Source: Bathynomus jamesi (lineage: Eukaryota > Arthropoda > Malacostraca > Isopoda > Cirolanidae). Taken from it: a stretch of DNA of 64,000 bases. A program made the position numbers and the translations under genes. The DNA is taken from assembly GCA_023014485.1 (NCBI GenBank), contig JAJOZX010002708.1, positions 322,001-386,000 of the forward strand. The letters are read 5' to 3'. The notes beneath the pieces are model-generated. The model made no database searches. It was not told the origin of the DNA and saw only the letters and a list, made by a program, of their open reading frames with translations. Shown here one piece after another: positions 21,604-33,299 of the stretch; the stretch's first letter is position 1; each line of letters begins with the position of its first letter.

Positions 21604-21611
21604 TCTGAAAC

Positions 21612-23001
21612 AAAAGAAAAAAAGCTGAATCAGGAAACACATGATAGGTTAAACAAATGATAGGTCACAAATACACATGTAGGCACACAAATACACATGA
21701 TAGGTAAACATATATGGTTCTTACATTTTAAATTAAGCAAAAACAATGTTTATTAATGGCTTTTTGATAAACATTCGCATTAATTGAGTTTATTCTTGAG
21801 ATCTTCATATCTGTAAGGCGAAAAATTAATTTAAAGAAACATCCTAAAAAGGATCTTTTGTGGCCTTTGTTCGCAAAGCACCGAAATTAATATTTCTAAA
21901 AGATAACTTATTCCTTAATCAATGACTGCTCGGGCATATTTTTCAGCATGTTTCGTTAAATTGAATTTTTTCAACCCACCCTATTGTATACACGTGATGT
22001 ACAAGTAAATTTCTGACGTAATTTTTTGTACGTAGTATAGATGTTGTCCGCACGTAAGGTTTTACATCCATAGCATATAGTTTCGTCTTACATTATTCTT
22101 TTTTACAACATTGTAAAGGAGTTACATACGGCATACTACTACTTCCAATAGGGCGCCTTTGTTGGACCAAATTGTGCAAAATGCTCTGTATGAATTGGTA
22201 CCCAGTTAACTCTCCCCCCCCCCAACATCTCCAGTCTAACTGTAGAGTAGGTTAAATGTAGCCTTGTAGGGTTAGCCTAGAGATTTCTGAAATAGTCCAG
22301 AGCGGGTAGAGTAAATTGAGGTTCACAGTAGGAATCCTCACCAAATTATGTTAGGGTAATTTACCGTAGCCTTTGTTAAACTATGAGTTGATGCTAAGTC
22401 TTAGACCACAATGTCGGCCTAATTTAACTGGACCTAATTTAAACTGTTATCACTAAATTGGGGCTTAGAAATACAACGGGTCACTTACCGAGTGTTATTA
22501 GATAAGTCTTGGTCTCCTTAGCCAGGCCTGATCTTGGTTACAGAGTCCTTCTATATGCTTAATTTAGGTGAACGCACTTATAGCTGGTGTTTTCTTCTTG
22601 TCGTTTCAAGCCCTTTGGTCGCCATGCCGCTGTTCCCGCATTCTTTGTTCAGGCTTTTTTTTCCCCCAGCTTTTTTTGTGTGGGTTGGTTGATTGGTAGT
22701 GTCATTGCTTCAATACTACCAAGCACGCTTTATCACACAGTATAAATACAAATGTGAAGATTAACTCTGGTCACCAATCAATTGGTTTCATCGACTCAGT
22801 CATTGACACAAAAGGAGTTTAATAATTGTTAGATTAACTATCTACCTACTCAGTGGACCATTTTCGTTACCTCCCAACTACCCACACGTATCAGTTTTCC
22901 ATAAAATTCTATCCTTGAGACGTTGAGACAACGTTGTGTTGTATCTACATAAAGTTTACGTAATATCACAACATTGTGAAGACGTAACCCAAACCCCTGA
23001 C
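21612..23001. other. Unassigned region
   Basis: Short direct repeats of CACATGATAGGT near 21640-21710. Otherwise I see no gene, RNA or known repeat. Confidence 0.45.
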
Positions 23002-23550
23002 CCGACAATTCAGCGCAGGACAATTCAGCGCCGACAATTCAGCGCAAGACAATTCAGCGCAAAGACAATTCAGTGCAAGACAATTCAGCGCAAGACAATT
23101 CAGCGCGAAAATACCAACAAAGAAGAAGAAAGAACAAATCCAGAGGGAAGAGAGACTTGCAACTGTTAGGTTAGGTTTCTAGTTTTTGAAATAAAATCTT
23201 AATTTTAACAATTCTAACAAATTTTGTTTTTTTAAATAAAATTTTAATAATTATACTCCTTTGAATTTTATCTCCGATTTGTCACTCCTTCGTTATGTCA
23301 CTCCTTCGTTACGGTATTTATGTCACTCCTTTGTTATGTCACTCCTTTGAAATGTCACTCCTTCGATACAGACCCAATTTAGCATATACAGTATATAAAT
23401 ATACAAATTTTTCTCTTTTTTATTTATTGCGATTTATTTTTATTATTTTTAACTAAACTTTTAACTGTACTGACTTGCGCTGAATTGTCTGCGCTGAATT
23501 GTCTTTGCGCTGAGTTGTCGGCGCTGAATTGTCCTGCGCTGAATTGTCGG
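23002..23550. mobile_element. Fold-back element built of ACAATTCAGCGC repeats
   Basis: Left arm 23002-23108 has seven tandem 13-17-bp units of ACAATTCAGCGC with variable short linkers. Right arm 23472-23550 holds five units in inverse orientation, and the outer linker order matches. The centre contains a second minisatellite, TATGTCACTCCTTCGT (23277-23365). Long terminal inverted repeats made of short subrepeats are the hallmark of Foldback-type elements. No transposase is present. Confidence 0.75.
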
Positions 23551-23589
23551 TGCTCCACTGAAACCACACAAATTTTCGTTGTATCTACT

Positions 23590-24946
23590 AGGGGCACTCA
23601 ATATATTTTGCCCCACCTTTTTTTCGTAGCTAAATAATAGGCCATGGGGCTGAGGTGTCTTTTCAGCCGTAAGTTTGAACTTTCTGCGCTTCACATAACC
23701 GGATTTTTCCAGTTTGAACCCCCCTCCTTGTATAAAACTGCTTTTAAACGCCCTTGTATGAAACCGATGGTTAACACAGTTCGAAAATGGCGTCTGACAA
23801 TGATGTACGTCGTAAACAGGGAGCTGTTATCGAGTTCTTAAGAAGGAAACAGTTGTAAATATTCACAAACGTCTACAAAACGTTTACGGAGATGCTGATG
23901 TTGTTCGAAGCACAGTTGGACGCTGGTCTAAACGTGTGAGATCATCGGAGAGAGGGAGAGCCAGCCTCGATGATGAGCCACGCAGCGGTCGCCCGACATC
24001 GGCTGTCACATCTCACACTGTGAAAAGTGCTAACAGCATCATTCGATCAATTCGGCGCGTCAATACAAGGAGCTATCACTGGAGCTAGAAATTAATGAAG
24101 GAAGTGTGAATATGATAATTCAGCAACTGGGATACTCAAAAGTGTGTTCACGGTTTGTTCCTCGCGAACTGACTGAAGGTCACAAAGCCCAAAGAAAAGA
24201 AATTGCTTCCGAGTTGCTGGTTCGATATGAGACAGAAAGGGATGACTTCCTTTCATGAATTGTGACTGGGGATGAGACTTGGATGCACCAATTTGAACCT
24301 GAAACAAAACGCCAATCCATGCAGTGGTATCACGCAAGAAAAAGTTCAAAATGGTTCCATCTGCAGGAAAGGTTATGGCCACTATCTTCTGGGACATGAA
24401 AGGGGTGATTCTGGTGGACATTATGAAGAAAGGACAAACAATCAAATCAGATGCATATATTGCTACCCTACAGAGACTCCAGAGACGTATAAAGCGAGTT
24501 CGACCGGAGAGAAAACTGGAAGACGTCCCTCTTTTGCACGATATCGCAAGACCACACAACAGTTTGCAAACAAGAGAGGCCATCACAAAAATGTGCTTGA
24601 CTGTGTTACCCTACCGTCCATAGAGCCCGGATCTGGCACCTTCAGACTTTCATTTGTTTGGGCCAATGAAGGATGCTATTCGTGGAAGAAAGTTTCAGAG
24701 TAACGATGAGGTTGTTGAGGAGGTTAAGAGATGGTTCCAGCGGAACCCAGCGGACTTTTACCAGCAAGGAATAAAGGCCCTTGTTTCGAGGTGGAGGAAA
24801 ACCGTAGAAAAGGATGGAGACTATGTGGAAAAATAAAAACTTGTAAAAAAGGTATGTAACTACTTGTGTACAAAATTTCTGGAACTTACAAGGAAACTTT
24901 GAAAGAAAGAAAAAAGGTGGAGCAAAATATATTGAGTGGCCTTCGT
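23590..24946 (+). mobile_element. mariner (DD34D) element, degraded
   Basis: Terminal repeats GGGGCACTCAATATATTTTG and the inverse CAAAATATATTGAGTGGCC. The length is near the usual 1.3 kb. Coding sequence is broken throughout. Confidence 0.85.
23786..24836 (+). pseudogene. mariner transposase, multiple frameshifts
   Basis: In order, across frames: an N-terminal helix-turn-helix region (KQGAVIEFLRRK; VNIHKRLQNVYGDADVVRST; the hinge DDEPRSGRPTS), the first Asp in VTGDETWMHQFEPETKRQS, AGKVMATIFWDMKGVILVDI, the second Asp in LLHDIARPHN and the third in SPDLAPSDFHLFG. The 34 intervening residues give DD34D, the classical mariner spacing. An in-frame stop follows LPYRP just before SPDLAPSD. At least three shifts and two stops make it inactive. 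Confidence 0.88.
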
Positions 24947-25380
24947 ACGTCACAGTACTAAAATGCAACTTTGTAACAACGTTGTATCTACGTAAAATTG
25001 TTAGCTGGAACTGTACTTTTACTTTTTTTTAGGTTGGGAGATCTGTCTCTTACCAATAAACAGCATTATTGTGATTATCATAATTTTTGTAGTCTTAACA
25101 GTAAGTAGGTTTTTTCTATTATTATTGCTTGTTTCAGGACGTGTCTTATTTTACCTTTTTAGTCATAATTTTTAGTTTGTTTGTTTCCAAATGTATTATC
25201 GTTTGATTTGTCTTTTATATTGACAAGCATATTGTTTTATGTTATGGTATATATATATCCTGCCAATAAAGCTTATCATTATCAATATCAATTATAATTA
25301 TAATAATAAGATAATAATAATAATAATAATAAATAAATAAAAATAATAATAAATAAATAAATAAAGGATGGCCACTTAGA
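24947..25380 (+). repeat. Probable LINE 3' UTR fragment with (AAT)n tail
   Basis: The sequence CTGCCAATAAAGCTTATCATTATCA near 25260 resembles the tail of the LINE ending at 16862 (CTGCCAATAAACCTTTCATT). It is followed by a long AAT/AAAT microsatellite to 25375. No coding part remains. Confidence 0.45.
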
Positions 25381-25529
25381 ACGGTAGAGAAGTGTGACGT
25401 CATAAATGCCATTTTCATAGCAACGACTCAGCTTCAATTTTTCTCATAGATTCTGTTCCACAAGTTTTATATCCCACTACGCCTTGACCTCAGAGTTTAA
25501 AGTAGGTCACAGGACCATGATATTATTGC

Positions 25530-26180
25530 CCGTAAGGTGTTCCAGCTTATTCTTTGATGTTTGTGCTGCGACTGTAGACCTCACAACAATTTGAATTAGA
25601 TTAATATTTTGTGCGAAAAACTCTACAACCCAAACAGTGTTCAGAGACTTAACAGCTTGGCAATATGTTAAATTAAGTTAGATTAGGCTAGGTTAAGTTA
25701 CATTTCATTTCATCTAGAAAGTATGAAGCCACTCAGGCCTATAGAGGTTTACTGCTCTGTTTACTGCTATCTTATTTTGTGTTTCAAATATCGCATCATC
25801 AGTCATTACAACCTCTAAATCGGTTAATATTCGTAAGGTGTTCTAGCCTATTCTTTGATGTTTGTGCTGGGACTGTAGACCTTAGCCTATTTTTTGATGT
25901 TTGTGCTGGGACTGTAGACCTTAGCCTATTTTTTGATGTTTGTGCTGGGACTGTAGACCTCACAACAATTTGAGTTAGATTAATATTTTGTGCGAAAAAC
26001 TCTACAACCCAAACAGTGTTCAGAGACTTAACAGCTTGGTAATATGTTAAATTAAGTTAGATTAGGCTAGGTTAAGTTACATTTCATTTCATCTAGAAAG
26101 TATGAAGCCACTCAGGCCTATAGAGGTTTACTGCTCTGTTTATTGCTCTGTTTACTGCTATCTTATTTTGTTTCAAATTT
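25530..26180 (+). repeat. Tandem duplication (about 300 bp) with inner 41-bp triplet
   Basis: The segment 25530-25790 recurs at 25830-26175 with few changes, including ACAACCCAAACAGTGTTCAG and TGAAGCCACTCAGGCC. Inside the second copy the unit TTTGATGTTTGTGCTGGGACTGTAGACC is repeated three times (25854-25960). No gene. Confidence 0.85.
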
Positions 26181-26268
26181 TGGTTAATATTCGTTTTTTG
26201 ACCTAGTCACACCCGGCTATAACAGCAATATATATTGAATAACCAATCAAAACTGAATAAGAAAATAT

Positions 26269-26860
26269 GGTAATTATATAGAAAATGGTGCAACCCGAAG
26301 TATGATGTAAAAAACATTTTATTAGGTCAATTTCGATGTGCTGAAGCCAAATCTGTTAACCATTTGGTGTGCAAATGCTTCAAATTAGAGTAAATGTTAT
26401 TTATATTTTACTCTTATTTTGAAGCATTTGCCTAAAAAATGGCTAATAAATTAGGCTTAAGCACATGAAAACTAACCTAACCTAACCTAACCTAAGAGTA
26501 AAATAATCAAATCATTTTGCTAGATATTTATTTTTACATAACGTCCCTAGTGATCAGAGACTTCATTTTTTCCTCAAAGCTGCGGCAAAGTTGTATCCTA
26601 CCAATGTTTAAGTTAAAGGTAAGTTGATTTGATTATTTTACTCTTAGGTTAGGTTAGTTTTCATGTGCTTAAGCCTAATTTGTTAGCCATTTTTTAGGCA
26701 AATGCTTCAAAATAAGAGTAAAATATAAATAACATTTACTCTAATTTGAAGCATTTGCACACCAAATGGTTAACAGATTTGGCTTCAGCACATCAAAATT
26801 GACCTAATAAAATGTTTTTTACAGCATACTTCGGGTTGCGCCATTTTCTATATAATTACC
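26269..26860. repeat. Large fold-back repeat with interstitial TTAGG array
   Basis: Arms 26269-26513 and 26624-26860 are inverse copies of about 240 bp around a 110-bp unique centre. The left arm contains CCTAACCTAACCTAACCTAA (26474-26494), and the right arm a shorter TTAGGTTAGG. Each arm also holds an inner palindrome around GCAAATGCTTCAAA. No coding sequence. Confidence 0.85.
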
Positions 26861-26871
26861 GAAAATATATA

Positions 26872-27582
26872 CAGTATTCCCTCGAATATCGCGGGGGTTA
26901 CGTTCCAGAACCCCCCGCGATAGGTGAAAATCCCGCGAAGTAGAAACGATATGTTATTACGTATTTTACGCCTTTATAAACCCTCCCGCACTCTTATAAA
27001 CCTTTCCCACGCTCTTATAAACACTTTCTACACTCGGAGTATGAAAGAGACTAACAGTATTTTAAAAAGAAAACATTGTATATACAGTATTTTTTAATAA
27101 TTTTACCAACATTAAAATTTCGTATGGGTACTCACCAGCGAAGATACTAAAACTTGAATGATGACGATGACGATGAATTAGCTGTGCAGTACTGAACGAT
27201 GAAGGTGATGATGAGATGAATGTACTGCACAGCAAAGAAGAGCATTACATCTCTTCTAAATGAATAACACGTGGAAGCGAACTGAGCAAGGCGAGATGCT
27301 GAATGCTTCGGTAGGCTGCAGATCGAGATGCGACGAACGCTAAGCCAATCAGCGCCCAGGATACTGAACAGTGTGCTCTGATTGGTCGCGTCTCATCCAT
27401 CGGCCAATGGTGTGCCGTGTACGGTATCATATAGGCAAAGTAGCTCAAGCAGCACAAGCTTCGCTGGTTTTCCTATCTCGCGGTTCTTTGTCAACTCAGA
27501 GTACGTATTTTATTTCGGCTAGAAAAAACCGCGATGTACCGAGTCCGCGAAATGTGAACCACTATATGGCGAGGGACTACTG
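26872..27582. mobile_element. Tigger/pogo-type MITE
   Basis: Starts CAGTATTCCCTCGAATATCGCG and ends with the inverse-like CGCGAAATGTGAACC...GCGAGGGACTACTG, flanked by TA. About 710 bp, with no transposase. It splits a sequence whose uninterrupted relative is at 28440-28600. Confidence 0.75.
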
Positions 27583-27796
27583 TATATCTTGTGCAAATTT
27601 GTATAAAATGTACTTTTTAAAAAAAAATATTTTCTACTTTCTAATATGTATGTATATTGTATATAAATTTCGGTGGGTTTGTTTATTTTAGCTACCTTTT
27701 TTGGAGATTTTTCTTAGCTTTTTTTTGGTTACTTTTTCTTACTTTTGCCTATTTCTTTCTGTTTTTTGTTAGTGTGGTGATTTTCGTTCTACTGTT

Positions 27797-28150
27797 ATGA
27801 CGTGTCAATCTTGTGAACTTGATTTTGAAGACCTAATCCGCCTTGTTGGCCTTGATGAAGATAAAAGTTTTGATGTTTTTTCCAATCACGGCATAATTCC
27901 GACATCCGTGATTTGCCCTAAATGTAATACTGCCTGTATTTTAAGACAAGACTCGAAGGTGTTTAGGTGCCATAAAAAAAAATCCAAAAAATAAGCGTGA
28001 GTATGGATTTATTGTTTCTATCTTTAAGGGCATGTGGCGTCCTCATTACCGGAAATATTTCGCATGATACTGTTCCTGGCAGAACATGACGATTTCTACA
28101 GTTCTGCATCACTTCCTTACTGCATTGCAGAACTATATCTTCCAAAATAA
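27797..28150 (+). pseudogene. Merlin-like (IS1595-type) transposase N-terminus
   Basis: The frame from ATG at 27797 begins MTCQSCELDFEDLIRL and has a zinc-ribbon-like pair, ICPKCNTACILRQDSK then FRCHKK. A short basic segment (GFIVSIFKGMW) continues in a shifted frame with ASSLPEIFRMILFLAEHDD. Zinc ribbon followed by basic stretch and W resembles the N-terminus of Merlin/ISXO2-like transposases. The catalytic domain is absent here. Similar starts occur at 33783 (minus) and 34361 (plus). Assignment is by motif only. Confidence 0.45.
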
Positions 28151-28207
28151 GTGACTGGTTAGTGGTTAGGTTAGGTTGTGTTTAGTACGAATGCAAACTT
28201 TTGTGGT

Positions 28208-28342
28208 TGATTTTGAGGTGTTTTGCACGAATCTGCCATCCGTTTCCTGTGCAAATGCGTAGTTTTTGAGATGACGATATCTCGAAAACTACGCATTTGC
28301 ACAGGAAACGGATGGCAGATTCGTGCAGAGCACCTCCAAATT
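28208..28342. repeat. Fold-back repeat next to TTAGG units
   Basis: Arms 28208-28272 and 28277-28342 are near-perfect inverse copies around a 4-6-bp loop. GTTAGGTTAGGTTGTG lies just upstream (28167). Confidence 0.8.
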
Positions 28343-28399
28343 GACCAGAAACGTTTGCTCTCATTATGAAAAGAGACTGGGTCAAAAAATGAATAATTA

Positions 28400-28620
28400 C
28401 CCAAATTTCACATCATCAGTCATTACAACCTCTAAATTGGTTAATATTCGTCTTTTCACCCGCTCACATATGGTTAAAACAGTATAATATATTGAATTGA
28501 CATTCAAAATTGACTAAAAAAATATATATTTTATGTTGTGCAAATTTGTTCAAATGTACTTTTTTTAATAAAATATATTTCTTGTTTTGGTTATAAAATA
28601 CGGTACCCTAAAATGCAGGT
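28400..28620 (+). repeat. Second copy of Merlin-like leader repeat
   Basis: CATCATCAGTCATTACAACC, then TTAATATTCG, then GTGCAAATTTGTTCAAATG match the sequence at 25792-25832, 26173 and 27590-27640 in the same order. The first series is interrupted by the fold-back and the Tigger MITE; this one is not. Confidence 0.6.
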
Positions 28621-28735
28621 AATTCCTTCAGTCGAGACTATCTAGGGCGCATTCACGATGTAAAAACAAATCCATTGATATATAAATTATGGAAATTGTA
28701 GAAGCAGCCAGCATGAGTGACCTAAAAGGTATATA

Positions 28736-29480
28736 CAGGGTGGGCCGTAAGTTTCCATACATAGGAAAAATTAAAACGTTTGTTTTTATGTTTCAGATAC
28801 CCTAAGAATATGCGTTTGACGTAAGATCTTGTTTACTGATGAAGCAAATTTACGTCAATGGAGAGGTTAATCGGCAAAAACATACGTTATTGGAGTAATG
28901 CTAACCCTAACTGGCTGAGTCCGACGAAGATGCAAGGTGCGGTAAAGTGATGGTGTGGGCCGGGATATGGGGTGACAGAATTTGGACCAATTTTTGTCAG
29001 TGGAAATCTTAATGCCGAAAGGTATCTTAACATGTTGCAAGAAGAGATTTTCCCATCCTGCTAAACGAGGAAGGTAACTTCCCAGTTTATTCCAGCAAGA
29101 TGGAGCTCCACCTCATTATGGTCTTCACGTGCGCGGTATTGGATCAGCAGTTTCCGGATGCTTGGATTGGTCGGTGTGGTCCTGTGGAGTGGCCTCCAGA
29201 TCCCCAGATCTCACCCCCTTGATTTCTATCTTTGGGGGCACTTGAAGGCCATGGTGTATCAGGAAAAGATACGAGACATAAATCATCTAAAGGAACGTAT
29301 CACCAATGCCATTACAAGCATAACGTCAATTGTGCTAATGTGTGTTCATCAACAGTGGGGAACACGTATTGAAATGTGTTTTCAAAACAATGGCAACCAT
29401 GTAGAGCATATTATATAAATAAAAATGGTTGTCCATAAAAAAATTTTTTTCCTATGTATGGAAACTTACGGCCCACCCTG
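28736..29480 (+). mobile_element. DD41D Tc1/mariner element, deleted copy 2
   Basis: Same ends as 3568-4328 (CAGGGTGGGCCGTAAGTTTC and inverse) with TA flanks, 745 bp. The N-terminal coding deletion has the same breakpoint, between GCGTTTGACG and CTGATGAAGC. The transposase remnant (29158-29418) keeps LDFYLWGHLKAMVYQEKIRD but has more frameshifts than copy 1. Confidence 0.9.
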
Positions 29481-29528
29481 TATACATTATATATATGTAG
29501 TAAAATGAATACTGTATAACTATATATT

Positions 29529-32500
29529 CAAAGGTGGGCAGGACCAAGTTCCAAAAGGACCGAACTCCAGGAGGACCATGAGCGGGAAAGTCAGTCCTTT
29601 TCTCAGTGAGGAGCGATGGTCCAGTCCGGATGGTCTTTTTTAGTGATTTTAGTGTGTTTAGTGATTATTTGAAGTTCTAAAGAAGATGGATCATTTCCTC
29701 CAGAAGACTCAGAAAGAGACTGAGACTGAACTGAAACTTGTTTCAACACCTGGAGGAGACGAAGAATCTACTGATGTTAGTGCTTCAACTTCAAGTCAAG
29801 CAACTGGAGCTCCTAGCGGAAGAACTGAACCCGGCAATCCCTGGCTGTACCTGGACAAATACTTTGAATACCTGGGCCCCAAGGGTGAGCAGAACCTGGA
29901 GTACAAGTGCTTGCTGTGCCTGCCGAACAAGAACATCCTCTCGACAAGCAACAAGAGCCAAAACAACCTCAAGCGACATGTCTCCAGGCGCCACCCTCAT
30001 GTCCAGAACCAGTTCGACCAGTGCATCAAGGACGGGGTGGAGCTCCAGAAAAAGAAGCGGCGGCGAGGAGACCCTCAGGAGCGCCCTGATGACAAGAGGC
30101 AGAGGACCATGGTTCAGCTGACTATATGGGAGGCCATGGCTGGACTGTCCAGAGTCACCAAGGCTCTCTTTGAAGAGAAGGTCAGTAAATTCAATTAAAA
30201 ATCTTACAACTTTGTCTAGAAGTATTTATAATCATTAAATTACACTCAAATGTCAGTTATGATGAAACGTAACAAATTTTGATTTCTTTTTAATTAGTTG
30301 ATCACCTTATTTGTGGGCAACATGTTGCCTCTCAACGTCGTTGACTCCGATTCATGGAAGGACTTTGTTAGTACCTGTGTCCCTGGCCAACACTCCATGT
30401 CTAGGAGGACGCTTACCAGGTGTATTGAAGACAGGTATTTTTTGTTTGGCTATTTAAATTCATTCTTGATAACAGTATTTTCTTTTCTTTTTCTTTTAGT
30501 GATGAGCGATGACATTATAATTTTTACTTTACTTTTGTCTTTTAATAAACTTTTTAAGGTTTGATGAGAAGAGGCAGCACCTGAGGGACGTCCTCAACTC
30601 TGTACAGTTGGTCTCTACTACGGCAGATGCTTGGACATGTGCCCACAAGTATGTTTAAATTTTAATTAATTTCCTTTTTACTTCAATCAAAAAGAAACTA
30701 ATAAACTGAGAGTTTATTTTAATCAATTTATTACAATGCTGTGAAAATATAAATTATAATACTACATTTCAATTCAAAGCATTCCATTTTATTTAAGGTC
30801 GTACATGGGGATGACTGTACACTGGATTGACCAGGCCACCCTCCTCAGGCAGAAGGCAGTCTTGGTGTGCAGACGACTCACTGGACGACACACTTTCGAG
30901 GTCCTTGCGAAGGAGATGTACAAGGTCCTCTTCGACTTCGCCATCGAGTCCAAGGTCTGCAGGACTACTACTGACAATGGCAGCAATTTCGTCAAGGCAT
31001 TTAGTAAGCAGATTTTGTTTTTTTAATTTCTTCATTCAAATTTTTTGACTTTTAAATCTTTACATTTTTTATTTTTTCTATAACATTGAATAAAAAAAAT
31101 TAAAAAATATAATTGTGTTTCATTGTGCAGTGTCTTTGGCAAAATGGATGAGGAGCTGCCTGAGGAGGTCCAGGAAGAGGAGGAAGAAGGTGTGGGGTGG
31201 CCCGATGATGAGGATGTTCAGGTTGAAGATCTGGCATCGCTTTTGGAAGGTAAATTATGGATTATTTATTATTTCTTGATTTTTTTTTCACTTTTTACAA
31301 GTCTTGTAAGGTATTTTCTTTTCACTCAAATATATTATTGAATAAATTGAACATTTCTTTTTAGCCAGTGCCACAGAGGATCCTGAATACATCCTGCTGA
31401 AGCACACAAGGTGCGCCACCCACACCCTGAACCTAGTGGCCACCTCCAATGCTGACAAGGCCCTGAAGAACTCATCATCCTACAGGAAGGCATACCGGAC
31501 CGCCTTTGGTAAAGCTACGGAGCTGTGGAACAAGCAGTCAAGAAGTTCACAAGCCTCAGACACCATCAAGGCCAAGATAGGGATGCAGCTGACTGTCCCC
31601 ACCATTACGAGATGGAACTCCATCTACGATGGGGTGTCCCGCCTGGTTGACATCTTTGGAGACAGGGAGAAGCTTCATGGACTACACCAGATGTGCAACA
31701 TTCTTGGGGTGCCTTCGTTCTCGTCTGGTGAGCAATATACATATTTGATTTTTTTACTTTTCTTTTTGAAAAGGTAAAAAGTAAAAAGTACAATATAAAA
31801 AGTTTAAGTACAGGACTAAAATATTAACTCTTTTTTTCAGCTGATATCAACTTCTTCAAAGAGTATCTTGAGGTGATGAAGCCGGTCTGTAAGGCCTTGG
31901 ACATCCTGCAAGGGGAGGACAAGGCATACATGGGGGCACTCCTGCCCACCCTGGCCATCTCTCTCAAAATGTTGAAGGAGCAAATGGAAAGCAGCGATGT
32001 TAAGATGTGTCAGCCACTGGTATTAGCTGTCAGGGATGGGATCAAATGTCGGTTTGGTCCCCATTTTGAGGATATGGACTTCCTCCTGGCAGCTGCGCTA
32101 CACCCCAAGTTCAAATTGGGCTGGGTGAGGCTGGTGGAGGACGATGTCATGTATGACATCGAGGAGATCAAGGCCAAGGTGAAGAAGCAGATGATGTCTA
32201 TGGTGGAGAGGATTCTGGCAAGAGTGGACTCAGGCAAGGACACTAGCAGTAGCGAGGGTGAGAATGACCAGGACAATGATGACTTCTTTGAGGCTCTCTA
32301 CGAGGGTGGGGAGAAGACAAAGGAGACCGGGACCAAGTTGGTGGAGACATTTCTCAGCGAAAGGCCTGTGAAACCCTTCATCTTCAACAACGACTCGTTC
32401 CCCAGCCCGGTGTTGAAGGACTTGTTCATCAAGTTTAACACGCCTATCCCATCCAGTGCCGCTGTGGAGAGGCTCTTCTCTTTGGGGAAGGACATCCTCA

Positions 32501-32819
32501 AGCCGAAAAGGTCAGGGCTCAGTGACAGCCATTTTGAAATGCTAGTCTTCTTGAAGGGAAACTCAAGCATTTAACTTAATAACTTTTTTTCATCATTTAT
32601 GTATTGTATTAATTATAATTTACGTTAATAAAATTAGATTTCCGGTGTCTTTAATTTCATTTTTCATTTTAATCAAATTTTTCACTTATATATAAGGACT
32701 GAGGACCGAGTCATTCCTAGGTCCTATCTTCAGAAAGGACCGTGACCGGGACCATTGGTCCAGTTTGAGGCAAGGACCGGGACCATCAGTCCTTTTTGAG
32801 GCCCGGGTGCCCACCTTTG
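29529..32819 (+). mobile_element. hAT transposon, nearly intact (8-bp TSD TATATATT)
   Basis: Begins CAAAGGTGGGC and ends GCCCACCTTTG, flanked by the perfect 8-bp duplication TATATATT at 29521-29528 and 32820-32827. The 3291-bp length, subterminal repeats of GGACCGGGACCA, and one complete spliced transposase gene are what an autonomous hAT element requires. Coding GC content is clearly higher than the flanking DNA. Confidence 0.95.
29686..32574 (+). CDS. hAT transposase, seven exons, about 714 residues
   Basis: Exons: 29686-30180, 30298-30434, 30559-30648, 30798-31003, 31131-31249, 31365-31727, 31841-32574. All introns have GT-AG edges and phases agree except at the 31003/31131 junction, where one base is short: the expected FSVFGKMDEE needs an extra G. 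Exon 1 has a BED zinc finger (YKCLLCLPNKN...LKRHVSRRHP). Catalytic Asp 1 is in TTADAWT, Asp 2 in TTTDNGSNF and Glu in SSAAVERLFS, with TRWNSIYD between and a hAT dimerisation tail at the C-terminus. An acidic patch (EEEEEGVGWPDDED) lies in exon 5. The copy is either one mutation from function or uses a non-canonical junction. Confidence 0.9.
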
Positions 32820-32843
32820 TATATATTATATATACACCGTAAA

Positions 32844-32870
32844 ACTATACTAACCTAACCTAACCTAACT
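32844..32870. repeat. Interstitial CCTAA array
   Basis: AACCTAACCTAACCTAACT at about 32850-32869, the arthropod telomere unit in short tandem. Confidence 0.8.
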
Positions 32871-33018
32871 TTAAAAAAAGGTATTCTACTATTACACCCG
32901 TCTAACGTCCAGCAATTATTATATGTCCATTAAGTACATTTTTTAATTCTAAGACACTTTCCTTCTATAGCGTTTCCGTCGCAAATGCTTCGTTTTCGAG
33001 ATATAAACATTTTTTTGG

Positions 33019-33127
33019 TGTGTTCGTACGTTCGTTTGTGTTTTCCTACGTTCGTTTGTGTTTTCGTACGTTCGTTTGTGTGTTCATACATTCGTGTGTG
33101 TGTTCATACGTTCGTTTGTGTGTTCGT
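33019..33127 (+). repeat. Minisatellite, about 22-bp unit (ACGTTCGTTTGTGTGTTC)
   Basis: Five degenerate tandem units based on GTACGTTCGTTTGTGTTTTC. Confidence 0.85.
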
Positions 33128-33149
33128 TACATGTCTGCCCAATCACTGC

Positions 33150-33287
33150 GCTCCATCCATTTCGAATTTGAATTACTTTCGTAATGGAATGGAACATATT
33201 CCACTCATTCAGAAGTATATTAGGCCTGGCTCTGTGATTTATAGTGATTCCTGGGCTGCCTACAAGACTATAAGTGATTTAGGTTAG
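33150..33287 (+). pseudogene. Merlin/ISXO2-like transposase catalytic fragment
   Basis: The end of the 32985-33287 frame reads HIPLIQKYIRPGSVIYSDSWAAYKTISDLG. The pattern IxxGSxIYSDxWxAY with its Asp is characteristic of the IS1595/ISXO2-type DDE domain from which eukaryotic Merlin transposons derive. Only this short stretch survives, cut off by a fold-back repeat at 33300. An N-terminal-type fragment lies nearby on the other strand (33783-33526). Confidence 0.55.
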
Positions 33288-33299
33288 GTCAATTTTGAA

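Noticed and set aside
23002..23110. CRISPR array (regular 12-bp repeats with short linkers).
   Set aside because: Linkers are 1-5 bases, not spacers; the array is inverted at the other end and the DNA is eukaryotic.
26474..26494. Chromosome end (telomere).
   Set aside because: Only four CCTAA units within an inverted repeat and with transposon sequence on both sides; it is interstitial.
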